From a virus: a stretch of 38,182 nucleotides of DNA. Where the stretch lies: IMG/VR virus record IMGVR_UViG_3300013132_000108, positions 1 to 38,182 of that record, one strand, 5' to 3'. The position numbers and the translations under genes were made by a program. Shown piece after piece: positions 7,004 to 14,456 of the stretch; position 1 is the first letter of the stretch; each line of letters begins with the position of its first letter. The notes below the pieces were generated by a model. That model worked only from the letters and a program-made list of their open reading frames with translations, searched no databases and was not told the origin of the DNA.

Positions 7004-8395
7004 TCAACCGCTATTCTTGGTGATTATCAACTTTGGTCTGTATAGACCTGATGACATGTTTATATTGTAAAGTTTAGACGCAGAATTTGTAGGGGACCAA
7101 TTTTGGTCTATTTCAAGATAGACACTTGCACCTCCAAGAAGAGATCTTGTTACTTTGAATCTTTTAGTTGCAGATCCATTGATGGTGAGATCTGAACCAG
7201 AAGCAGAACCTTTTGTTATTCCGCTAGGAAAATAGAGATACGAACCATCATTAATATTTGAGTAGTGAGTCTGTCTGAATACATCTCCAAATGGTCCTGC
7301 TGGTGATCCACTAGTATTTGTGATCGCTCTCTTAATCTCAAACCAGTTTCTATTTGGTCTTGTAATAGTTAGATTTAGATTACTCACAATAGTGTTGTTA
7401 GCCACAGTAAGTGTGCCTTGTAGTGGAGTATAGTCACCTATTACTATGGTTACTGAATTTTGATCTTCAGAAAAACTACTGATATTAACAGAACCAGATG
7501 AAAGAGTTAATGCAACTGGAGGATTTTGATTATTACCAAGAAATGATATTGATGTTACAATATAATCCGTATCAGGAAAAACCCATGTCTTTAATCTATT
7601 TACAAAAGAGGCTGCATTTGCATTTGTCGTGTTTATTCTAAATGTTAATTGATCTTCATTATCATTATATTCCACCAATGTTATGGCATTGCCAGTATCA
7701 CTTGATGAGATTTGATTCGTTAAATTTCCAGTTCCATAATTTCCGTTAAATCTAGGAAAAAAGTCTGCTGTTTCGCCAAAAGAATAGAACTCTACTGTTG
7801 CTTTTCTGTTTTCATCTACAACAACTTCAGATATATCTCCTACTGTCTGGGTAATCATGTAAGATTCAGATGCTGAAAGTCCACCTTCTTGACTGTTTTG
7901 TATCCGATACCCATATGGATCTGGTATATTACTATTTGGAACAAGATCAAATCTTCCTTTTGAAAGTATTTTCAGGCGATTTCCGCCAATATGTTGAAGA
8001 TACCACTTAACTATCTCAGTAACATCAACATCAACCGAGGTATCATTGAGTTTTACCTGAATGTTTGCTACTGGAGCCGTGCCGTGGACGAATCCACCTC
8101 CATCAGCCACCGCTCCGTTGTTTTCGTTATCATTTTCATTCGGACCACCATCAAGTGGAACAGCGAGATATCCACTAGTAGTTTGAATCTCTAGATCCTG
8201 AAATCCTGTTGAAAAGATGATGTTGTCAGGGTCTGTTACTTCTTTATAAGCATTATATGGATTTGGTGGTAAAACAAAACCAGTAGGCGGTGTTACAGAG
8301 TAACCTCTCCAGTTTGTATTAACATTATCTGCTGCAATGTGAAATGTTAGCGGATGACCAAGATCCTGAAATTTATCCAATGATGTTATTGCCAT
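7004..8395 (-). CDS. Fibre-operon structural protein (463 aa), DNRLRE-like N-terminal part
   Basis: This beta-rich, Asn/Ser/Thr-rich protein follows the gene at 8399 with only one sense codon between. The upstream stop is TAG, then TTT, then this ATG, all in the same frame. Residues about 110-145 (VKLNDTSVDVDVTEIVKWYLQ...GNRLKIL) look like the second half of a DNRLRE-type beta domain, whose first half seems to end the upstream protein. The C-terminus (SGLYRPKLIITKNSG) is a plausible terminal beta strand. It is likely a fibre or adaptor component, inferred from context. The gene could be translated by reinitiation or made as a readthrough fusion of about 690 residues. Confidence 0.6.
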   Translation of the reverse strand: MAITSLDKFQDLGHPLTFHIAADNVNTNWRGYSVTPPTGFVLPPNPYNAYKEVTDPDNIIFSTGFQDLEIQTTSGYLAVPLDGGPNENDNENNGAVADGGGFVHGTAPVANIQVKLNDTSVDVDVTEIVKWYLQHIGGNRLKILSKGRFDLVPNSNIPDPYGYRIQNSQEGGLSASESYMITQTVGDISEVVVDENRKATVEFYSFGETADFFPRFNGNYGTGNLTNQISSSDTGNAITLVEYNDNEDQLTFRINTTNANAASFVNRLKTWVFPDTDYIVTSISFLGNNQNPPVALTLSSGSVNISSFSEDQNSVTIVIGDYTPLQGTLTVANNTIVSNLNLTITRPNRNWFEIKRAITNTSGSPAGPFGDVFRQTHYSNINDGSYLYFPSGITKGSASGSDLTINGSATKRFKVTRSLLGGASVYLEIDQNWSPTNSASKLYNINMSSGLYRPKLIITKNSG

Positions 8396-8398
8396 AAA

Positions 8399-9079
8399 CT
8401 ACATCCAATCTATTTTTCTTTTTATCGGTAGCCGCAGAGTGGCTGATGTAATTTCATCATAACTAATACCCGCAATAGAAGTTGTGTCTAGATCAACAAT
8501 AAACCTTTCAATGGCTCTGATTATCTGCGAAACTTGATCTGGAGGATCTGGTTCATTAGGAGAACAATTAAAGGTATCCCGACTTGAAGGACAATCACCA
8601 GACTGTGTTTCAGATTGACCACCAAATGGTGGTGATCCTGTTGTTGTTCTAGTAGCAACACAATCTATCCCACATAAACAGTTTTGTGAACAGGTAGGAT
8701 CACCAGTATATCGACACACAGCACTCCACTGATTTGCAGGAGGAGTGCCAGACGGCAGAGTGCCATTTAATTGAGTGGCAAATGCATCACAGTTGCAGTC
8801 TTGGCATGTCAACTGACAGGGGTCAGATTCCACACCACCCTTAAAAGGAACACAATTTTCTCCAGACTGTATAATTGTAGTTAGGGCCGCTCCAAATGGA
8901 TTCATCAACCCGATGTGTAGAGTGCCGTCATCAGTAATCTCATTTCTTGTTGGTGAGATCCAAAATGATTTTGAAGTATCAGCAATACCATCAATAACAA
9001 ATATATTTACCTCTGGTGGTCCTATGTCCACATTTGCAGGATCTTTTTTTCTTGGAAAATTTCTAAATGTTCTAAACAT
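8399..9079 (-). CDS. Cysteine-rich fibre-operon protein (226 aa)
   Basis: The N-terminus (MFRTFRNFPRKKDP) is followed by a beta-rich region. About residues 72-170 then contain 12 cysteines in patterns such as CQLTCQDCNC and CSQNCLCGIDC. The C-terminus (residues about 190-226, ..ERFIVDLDTTSIAG..EITSATLRL..) resembles the opening half of a DNRLRE-type domain, where sATLRL-like strands are characteristic, and stops at an in-frame TAG. Two bases separate its start from the upstream stop, with no good ribosome site, so translation is probably coupled. Structural role inferred from the operon; the Cys segment could bind metal or form disulphides after lysis. Confidence 0.6.
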   Translation of the reverse strand: MFRTFRNFPRKKDPANVDIGPPEVNIFVIDGIADTSKSFWISPTRNEITDDGTLHIGLMNPFGAALTTIIQSGENCVPFKGGVESDPCQLTCQDCNCDAFATQLNGTLPSGTPPANQWSAVCRYTGDPTCSQNCLCGIDCVATRTTTGSPPFGGQSETQSGDCPSSRDTFNCSPNEPDPPDQVSQIIRAIERFIVDLDTTSIAGISYDEITSATLRLPIKRKIDWM

Positions 9080-9081
9080 TA

Positions 9082-10713
9082 TTATGATGCCATGAAACAG
9101 AGTGTTTGACCAGTAGCATTGGCTATACAGCCAACCATATTTGAATTACTTGCTTCTATGAAAATTCCCTCACCAGGACTTAGTTCATATCCACTTCCAA
9201 CATTTACTCCTGAAGGACCAACAAAAATTGGTGTTGTATTTGTTGACAATGCTTTAACTGTAACACCACTCTTTAGAGTGTTTGCGCCCAATACTGTTGG
9301 ATTAGTTACGACACTTACCTGTCCAGAAAACACAGCGGGTGGTTGTGTCATATCCACAACCTTTACTGGAACAAGATTTTCTTCGTTGAGACTTTCTGCA
9401 ATACCGCTAATTTGAACACGAACTTGTGCCGAGTCTGTTGCTGGTTCTATTGTTACATTGTTGAGAACAGTTTGAATTCCTGTTCCACCACTTCCAAGAG
9501 CAGTCTTAACAGTAGAGATGTCTGATGCTACAGCCTGTATTTTTCCAAACATGCTATTCGTTGATACCGTATCGTCAGAAAGACCAACAACACTCTGTAT
9601 TGTGGCAAGATCTTCAGCAACATCACCAGAGATGCCAACCCAATCCTTGTTTGTTGCTCCATAGGTCAATCCACGAATATCAAACTTAGAGGCTGTAACT
9701 CCAATAGGACTTCCTGAACTAAATCCTTCAATGCGGATTGACCCGCTCACACCAGCACCTGTGACTGCAATTGCTCCACCCCCTGCGGTGGTTCCTGAAA
9801 TCCATAGTGGAGCCGATGCTGAAGAAGCACCCTTTATATTCACAACATTCGTCACGCTAACATTAGACATGTCGATATTGAATGTTCCACCCGTGAGTGT
9901 TAGTGCGCCAATATCAACTGATAGTTTTCCACCAGATACACCAACAGGACTCCATGAACCACCACTTATTCCAAATAGTGCTGTTGCAACAGGATAGGCT
10001 CCAGAAAAACCCGCAACGCGAATAGAATCAAAACTTGTGCCAGCGGGTGCAGGATCGTCGAAAGTTCCGTATGAAAGGTAGCGAATATCTAGTTCTGCCG
10101 CATTAATCTCAATATTACCATCAATTGAGATTGGATTTGTCATAAAGACCTTCAGAGCATCCGCCGAGACACCGATTGCTGTCGCTGTGGCTCCGCTGAT
10201 ACCATGCACAAGAATATTAACTGCCTTGCCACCAGACACACCCTGAACTGCAACGGAATCGGTTACAGCAGTAAGACCACGAATCTGTAGATTTGAGGCT
10301 GTAATACCAACGTCGGTAGCACCCTGAACTCCATAGACCGATATTGAATCAGTAGCAGCACTCAAGCCGCGAATTCTTAGATTATCAGCAGTAATCGCAA
10401 TGGCGGTCGCACCCGCCTTTCCTGCTACAATGACTGTATCTAAAGATTGTCCAACAATAATTGAATTTACAGTAGACGCACCAGCCAACTGAACCGAGAT
10501 GTTACCATCTGTAAAGGTAACAGGAGTTCCAGCACTATTTGTAAGATACATTGGAAATGGATCAGTTCCAAATTCAACATTTCCAGTCTGATCTACAATC
10601 ATTACATTTTGGTAATGACCTTCTTTTCCTGCGGCGTTTACATAGGTTGTTCGTATGTCAGCCGAGGTGCTGCCGCTGATTAGTGTTACATTATTGTCTG
10701 TGTCAAGAGCCAT
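9082..10713 (-). CDS. Repetitive beta-strand fibre protein (543 aa)
   Basis: First gene of the minus-strand fibre operon, with ribosome site CGGAG before ATG. The body consists of degenerate repeats of roughly 30 residues, for example ITADNLRIRGLSAATDSISV and ITASNLQIRGLTAVTDSVAV, recurring later as VTASKFDIRGLTYGATNKDW. It is rich in Gly/Ala/Ser/Thr/Val, as expected of a trimeric beta-structured shaft. The C-terminus (LSPGEGIFIEASNSNMVGCI..) resembles the terminal strand region of other phage structural proteins. It has no enzymatic motif. Probably a long tail fibre or whisker-like component; the exact position in the virion is unknown. Confidence 0.65.
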   Translation of the reverse strand: MALDTDNNVTLISGSTSADIRTTYVNAAGKEGHYQNVMIVDQTGNVEFGTDPFPMYLTNSAGTPVTFTDGNISVQLAGASTVNSIIVGQSLDTVIVAGKAGATAIAITADNLRIRGLSAATDSISVYGVQGATDVGITASNLQIRGLTAVTDSVAVQGVSGGKAVNILVHGISGATATAIGVSADALKVFMTNPISIDGNIEINAAELDIRYLSYGTFDDPAPAGTSFDSIRVAGFSGAYPVATALFGISGGSWSPVGVSGGKLSVDIGALTLTGGTFNIDMSNVSVTNVVNIKGASSASAPLWISGTTAGGGAIAVTGAGVSGSIRIEGFSSGSPIGVTASKFDIRGLTYGATNKDWVGISGDVAEDLATIQSVVGLSDDTVSTNSMFGKIQAVASDISTVKTALGSGGTGIQTVLNNVTIEPATDSAQVRVQISGIAESLNEENLVPVKVVDMTQPPAVFSGQVSVVTNPTVLGANTLKSGVTVKALSTNTTPIFVGPSGVNVGSGYELSPGEGIFIEASNSNMVGCIANATGQTLCFMAS

Positions 10714-10729
10714 CTAAATTCTCCGTTGT

Positions 10730-10741
10730 TTGGCTTTATAT
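10730..10741 (-). promoter_or_regulatory. Possible late promoter for the fibre operon
   Basis: On the minus strand this reads ACATATAAAGCC, whose TATAAAGC matches 6 of 8 bases of the T4 late octamer TATAAATA. It lies about 20 bases upstream of the first fibre gene's start, which fits a short leader containing CGGAG. Confidence 0.35.
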
Positions 10742-10784
10742 GTAGTCTGCGGTGGCTATTCTTCTGATACATAAAGGTATGGTC

Positions 10785-10812
10785 TTGTGGACTAAAGGAA
10801 TCCTGCTAGAAT
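10785..10812 (+). promoter_or_regulatory. Sigma70-like extended -10 promoter at gp33
   Basis: TTGTGG (10785-10790) is followed after 16 bases by TAGAAT (10807-10812), preceded by TGC as in extended -10 promoters. Transcription would begin about at the A of the gp33 ATG (10819), so the message may be leaderless. The in-frame TAG at 10807 excludes an earlier start. Confidence 0.5.
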
Positions 10813-10818
10813 ACTCGC

Positions 10819-11052
10819 ATGTCAAACCTATTCGTAAATGATAACCAAAAACGCTTTATAGCCGAACTAGAGGCTACAATAGCAAAATCTAAGCGAGTTT
10901 CTACCATTGAAACTGTTATAAACATGTGCGAAAAGCACACCGTTGATCCTGAAATCGTGGCAGGATTCCTACCCCAAACAATAAAAGACATGATTGAAGC
11001 CGAGGGGCGTGAATACAATCTTTTGCCAAAAAAGCAAAGATTGCCCTTGTAA
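10819..11052 (+). CDS. 33: gp33-like late transcription co-activator
   Basis: This 77-residue protein lies immediately upstream of gene 32, the location also seen in T4 (32-59-33 neighbourhood). The helical body contains ETVINMCEKHTVDPEIVAGF, then IKDMIEAEGREYNLLPKKQ, and ends RLPL. This matches the pattern I know from short gp33 proteins of T4-like environmental phages (..DPE.I..l....IKekie.Ea...n.LpK...LP). T4 gp33 bridges RNA polymerase and the gp45 sliding clamp so that gp55-programmed polymerase fires at TATAAATA promoters. T4 gp33 is longer (112 residues). No ribosome site lies at normal spacing; AAAGGA is 19 bases away. Confidence 0.75.
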   Translation: MSNLFVNDNQKRFIAELEATIAKSKRVSTIETVINMCEKHTVDPEIVAGFLPQTIKDMIEAEGREYNLLPKKQRLPL

Positions 11053-11053
11053 C

Positions 11054-11081
11054 TTGACACCAACCGTATCTAGCGTATACT
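11054..11081 (+). promoter_or_regulatory. Strong sigma70-type promoter for gene 32
   Basis: A consensus TTGACA (11054-11059) and TATACT (11076-11081) are separated by 16 bases, in the 70-base gap between gp33 and gp32. A good ribosome site (AAGGAG, 11110-11115) sits seven bases before the ATG at 11123. This host-type promoter suggests early or middle expression of the single-strand binding protein. Confidence 0.75.
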
Positions 11082-11122
11082 AGTCTAACTGTCGTATATT
11101 TCGCACACAAAGGAGAAAGCAT

Positions 11123-12061
11123 ATGTCGTTTCAGAATCTAAAGAAGACCTCTCGCACCGCAATTGATTCGCTACAGAGCGAACTGAGTAAGTTGAACAAG
11201 GGAGCAGATTCCTACAAGGATGATCGCTTTTGGAAGCCAACTCTCGACAAGGCATCAAACGGGTTCGCGGTGATCCGTTTCCTCGCAGCACCTGAAGGCG
11301 AGGACATTCCGTGGATTCGTCAGTATTCCCACGGTTTCCAAGGCAAGGGTGGTTGGTTTATTGAAAATTGTCCAACCACGGTTGGTGGCAAGTGTCCTGT
11401 CTGTGAAGCCAACAACGAACTGTGGAATTCAGGTGTTGAGTCTGACAAGAAGATTGCCCGTGACCGCAAGCGTAAGTTGTCTTATATCTCAAACATCTAT
11501 GTCGTGAGCGATCCATCTAATCCATCGACCGAGGGCAAAGTTTTCCTCTTCAAGTATGGAAAGTCAATCTTTGATCTCATCTCTGCAAAGATGAATCCTG
11601 AGTTCCCTGATGAGCAGCCTGTAAATCCATTTGACTTTTGGACAGGTGCTAACTTCAAGATGAAGATTCGTAAGGTTGATGGCTATATCAACTATGAACG
11701 CTCTGAGTTTGCAAGTCCCGAGCCACTTCTTGGTGGTGATGATGCGAAGTTGGAGAAGTTGTGGAAGACTCAGTATTCGCTGAAGGAATTTGTGGCTCCT
11801 TCACAATTCAAGTCCTACACCGAACTTCAGAAGAAGTTGAATACGGTTTTGAATACAAGCCGTGATGTTCCTGCCACCGCAGAGGGCGAGGATGATGACG
11901 AGATGATGTCATTCTCACCAAAGTTTGAGCAGAAGGAACAGAAGGCACAGCGTGAAGCCGCTGCAAAGTCTTTTGGAACAGAAAAGAAGCCTTCACCTAA
12001 GTTTGAGCCTGAAGAGGAGGACGATGCAATGTCCTACTTCAAGCGTCTCGCTGAAGACTGA
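11123..12061 (+). CDS. 32: gp32 single-stranded DNA-binding protein
   Basis: This 312-residue protein is the T4 gp32 homologue, which coats ssDNA during phage replication, recombination and repair. The N-terminus has a basic LAST-type motif (KKTSR, residues 7-11) for cooperative binding. The OB-fold core starts with GFAVIRFLAAPEGED (about 47-61). Zinc ligands fit H70-x12-C83-x7-C91-x2-C94, close to the T4 H-x12-C-x9-C-x2-C. The C-terminal 60 residues are acidic with DDDEMMSF and EEEDDAMSYF, the protein-recruitment tail. T4 gp32 has 301 residues. It has its own sigma70-like promoter and is followed by a strong terminator. T4 gp32 represses its own translation; no operator was searched for. Confidence 0.95.
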   Translation: MSFQNLKKTSRTAIDSLQSELSKLNKGADSYKDDRFWKPTLDKASNGFAVIRFLAAPEGEDIPWIRQYSHGFQGKGGWFIENCPTTVGGKCPVCEANNELWNSGVESDKKIARDRKRKLSYISNIYVVSDPSNPSTEGKVFLFKYGKSIFDLISAKMNPEFPDEQPVNPFDFWTGANFKMKIRKVDGYINYERSEFASPEPLLGGDDAKLEKLWKTQYSLKEFVAPSQFKSYTELQKKLNTVLNTSRDVPATAEGEDDDEMMSFSPKFEQKEQKAQREAAAKSFGTEKKPSPKFEPEEEDDAMSYFKRLAED

Positions 12062-12087
12062 AATAACCTTGGCGGGTGATAAAGAGA

Positions 12088-12115
12088 GGGGGGTCGAAAG
12101 ACCCCCCGATTTTTT
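12088..12115 (+). terminator. Rho-independent terminator after gp32
   Basis: GGGGGGTC (12088-12095) pairs with GACCCCCC (12100-12107) around a GAAA tetraloop, followed by GA and six T's. The T-run overlaps the stop codon of the converging tape-measure-like gene. Read on the minus strand the same stem is followed by TCTCTTT, so it may also act weakly in that direction. Confidence 0.9.
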
Positions 12116-14252
12116 ATCCAAATGCAATTCCCTGTCTACCCGCACTAGACATTATCTCAAGACTTCTATTTCTTGGATTTAGAGGAGCCATCATCGTTGT
12201 ATTGTTTGTTGGTGCGCTCACAACAAGATTTTTTCTCTCTTCGGTCTTTTGCGGTGTGACATTTGATGCGGCATCAATTGCATCATTTGTTTTAACCATG
12301 TTTTGAGCAGTTAGACTAAGATTTCCTGCTGAAGATGGAGCAACCTGTGCTGGTTCACTTGGTATTGATGGCTTTACTTCTCCTTCACTACTTGAAGATG
12401 GAACAATTTGTGAAACTTTATCATTGCCTGTTCCTTGAGCAGACTTTGTAGGATCAAGATTCTGATCTTCAGGAACTGCAATAAGTCTGCCGACAAGTGG
12501 AATTGAATGAAGAATGTTGTAGAGTTCTTCACCGCCTACACCTTCGGCAAGTGCCATTCCTAATTTATCTCCAATATACGAACCCGCAACTCCTCCTGCC
12601 AATGCACCTAAAGCACCAATAATAAGAGCGCCAGGACCAGTTGCAAGACCTAGAGTTCCTGCGACAGCAGCACCACCCATTGCTCCGATTGAACTGCCTA
12701 TTGCACTACCAACACCTCTCGCAACTCGTTCTCCAATCCTCTTCTTTTTCTCTTTTGCACTAATTTTTGGATCTGATTTGATTGCAGATACATCAATAGA
12801 CATTAATGCAGTTTCAATTGCTGCACCGACAAGCGGTAGTTTTATTAGTTTTGGTAAAAACTTCTTAGAACCTGTCTTTAGCATATCAACAACTTTACCA
12901 AGACCCAAGTTTGAGACTTTCTTACCAACATATTGTGCAGCACCTTTTAATTTGCTGCCCATGCGGCTGAAAAAGCCCTCTTTTGGTGCTTTTTGTGCTG
13001 TTTGTGCTGTTTGACCTGTTGCTGATTTCGCTCCTGATGGAGAAGGCGAAGTTTGTCCTGTGACTGCTTTTTCCATAGCAGCAATCCCACCACCAGTTGC
13101 GACAGCAGGCATTAAACTTTTCAAGCCACGAAGAATTGGTGATCTTTTACCAACATCTTTAAACAATCCACCTCGCATACTGTTAATTCTACGAGAAAGA
13201 CCAATCTTTCCTACGCGAAGCATTCTACCAATTCTGCTTCTACCAAACCTTCTTCCCAACCCCATTCTGCCTCTGCGATCTCTGCTGCCAAAGAGATCAA
13301 AAAGATCTAGTAAACCTCCACCACCCTCCTGCTGACCATCAACTGAGGGTTTTTCTTTCTGAATGTTCGCCTTGACTGCTCTATCAGTTTTTCGCTCACT
13401 TTCAGTCTGACTTTCTTCAAGGAGAGCATTCTGTTGTTCTTGAATCTCATTGTTTCCACGGGCGAAATCAACAAGTTTATCTAACTTTTGATTTGTCTTT
13501 CTACCCTCTTCAAAAATAGAATCAAGTTTCGCCGCTACAGTATCACCAGCATCCTCTTTAACAACCTCTTCTCTTCTTGGTCCTGTGTCTGTGTCTGCTC
13601 CCGTAGTAAAATCAACCTCGGGTGGATTCTTGTATATCTCAGATCCTACTTCGGTCTGTGCATCTTCCACAGGCTTTGCAGCCATCTTCGCTTTTTCTTC
13701 GTCACGCTTTTTCAAAACATCACGGGCAATACGCTTCTGTTTGAATGTTCTTGACAACACTCGTCCAAGCGGACCAGGAATTGTTCTTTCAGCAAGATCT
13801 TCAGGAAGACGAGCAACACCCTTTCGAACTCGCTTACCAAAACTTCCTATTGATTTTCTTACATTTTTCTTGAATAGATCACCAAGAGAACTGGCCTCTA
13901 TCTCTTCAGCCTTTTTTATTCTTTTAGTCTTTTCGTCCTCTTCAGTGTCTTCCTGTTCTTTTTTAGTCTTTGTTCTCTTTTTTGTATCTTTTGATACTTT
14001 TGCGCCATCTTTAAGGATCTTCTTCGTATCCTCGGTGTTTCGCTCAATTTTCTTAAGAGTCTCTAGAACAGGATCTTTCTTGACGATTGTTGATTCTGTT
14101 TCAGGAAGAACTGTCTTTTCAGCAGCAATATCGACTTTTTTTCTTCTATTTGATTTTTTAACTGTATCGCCATCAACATCAGGTAGTGGCAAAGATTCAG
14201 GCTCAACCTGTGGAGTAATTTTTCTTGGTGTTTTTCTTGTTTTCTTAGCCAT
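12114..14252 (-). CDS. Putative tail tape measure protein (gp29-position analogue)
   Basis: This 712-residue protein is counted from ATG at 14252 (MAKKTRKTPRK), which overlaps the end of the gp51 frame. Residues 1-290 are highly charged and helical, probably coiled-coil, Lys/Glu/Thr-rich. About 300-370 is Arg/Gly-rich. About 510-575 is a long Gly/Ala-rich hydrophobic region (GSSIGAMGGAAVAGTLGLAT and following), as seen in tape measure proteins that become membrane-active on injection. It lies directly after the gp26/gp51 chaperone-type genes, the usual place of a tape measure. I could not align it to T4 gp29, so the assignment rests on composition and order. Its 3' end meets the gp32 terminator. 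Confidence 0.55.
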   Translation of the reverse strand: MAKKTRKTPRKITPQVEPESLPLPDVDGDTVKKSNRRKKVDIAAEKTVLPETESTIVKKDPVLETLKKIERNTEDTKKILKDGAKVSKDTKKRTKTKKEQEDTEEDEKTKRIKKAEEIEASSLGDLFKKNVRKSIGSFGKRVRKGVARLPEDLAERTIPGPLGRVLSRTFKQKRIARDVLKKRDEEKAKMAAKPVEDAQTEVGSEIYKNPPEVDFTTGADTDTGPRREEVVKEDAGDTVAAKLDSIFEEGRKTNQKLDKLVDFARGNNEIQEQQNALLEESQTESERKTDRAVKANIQKEKPSVDGQQEGGGGLLDLFDLFGSRDRRGRMGLGRRFGRSRIGRMLRVGKIGLSRRINSMRGGLFKDVGKRSPILRGLKSLMPAVATGGGIAAMEKAVTGQTSPSPSGAKSATGQTAQTAQKAPKEGFFSRMGSKLKGAAQYVGKKVSNLGLGKVVDMLKTGSKKFLPKLIKLPLVGAAIETALMSIDVSAIKSDPKISAKEKKKRIGERVARGVGSAIGSSIGAMGGAAVAGTLGLATGPGALIIGALGALAGGVAGSYIGDKLGMALAEGVGGEELYNILHSIPLVGRLIAVPEDQNLDPTKSAQGTGNDKVSQIVPSSSSEGEVKPSIPSEPAQVAPSSAGNLSLTAQNMVKTNDAIDAASNVTPQKTEERKNLVVSAPTNNTTMMAPLNPRNRSLEIMSSAGRQGIAFG

Positions 14253-14430
14253 TTCTCTTCTTTGCAAGTTCTTCTTGCTTCTTTAGATCCTGTATTATCA
14301 AACCAACATGAATATCTTTTTCCCATGATATCATAGATTCAATTTCGCTGAGATTGTAGTTATGTCTCTTTATCATCTGGAAGAGTGTTAGGTAATAATC
14401 ACTCAGCGACCTTCCATAGAGACTCAGAAG
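14245..14430 (-). CDS. 51: gp51 baseplate hub assembly protein, -1 frame extension of gp26
   Basis: This frame is too short to be obvious but is clearly coding. Read in the -1 frame from the gp26 end it gives 61 codons containing DYYLTLFQMIKRHNYNLSEI, then ESMISWEKDIHVGLIIQDL, resembling gp51-type proteins of T4-like phages. There is no ATG before the conserved part; the first ATG lies inside it (QMIKRH) and only two CTG codons precede. The frame is continuous with gp26 through a slippery T_TTT_TTC, so the likely product is a gp26-gp51 fusion of 294 residues. T4 gp51 is a catalytic assembly factor for the baseplate hub. CTG initiation with GGAAGG upstream is a weaker alternative. Confidence 0.75.
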   Translation of the reverse strand, partial: LLSLYGRSLSDYYLTLFQMIKRHNYNLSEIESMISWEKDIHVGLIIQDLKKQEELAKKRNG

Positions 14431-14456
14431 AAAAAATCAGATGAGTCCCTCACCTC
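14424..14456 (-). other. Predicted programmed -1 ribosomal frameshift site
   Basis: The minus strand reads T_TTT_TTC in the gp26 frame (14430-14436), followed by TTC and the gp26 stop TGA (14424-14426). An SD-like GAGGTGA (14450-14456) ends 13 bases upstream of the heptamer, the distance at which such elements stimulate -1 slippage in bacteria (as in dnaX). Slippage moves ribosomes from gp26 into the gp51 frame. No obvious strong downstream hairpin was seen. Confidence 0.7.

Noticed and set aside
6990-7007. TTG start adding six residues to the tail spike
   Set aside because: ATG at 6989 is the more usual start, though coupling to the preceding stop keeps the TTG possible.
8399-8401. TAG reassigned as a sense codon
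   Set aside because: Other well-supported genes in the window (ending at 2189, 4116 and 28932) use TAG as a normal stop.
10714-10818. tRNA or small RNA in the largest undisputed gap
   Set aside because: The 105 bases hold promoter-like elements in both directions but no cloverleaf or strong hairpin.
13585-14286. Plus-strand 233-codon ORF opposite the tape-measure-like gene
   Set aside because: Its Ser/Phe/Leu-rich product is the antisense image of a Lys/Glu-rich coding strand. It has no ribosome site and conflicts with the clear minus-strand genes.
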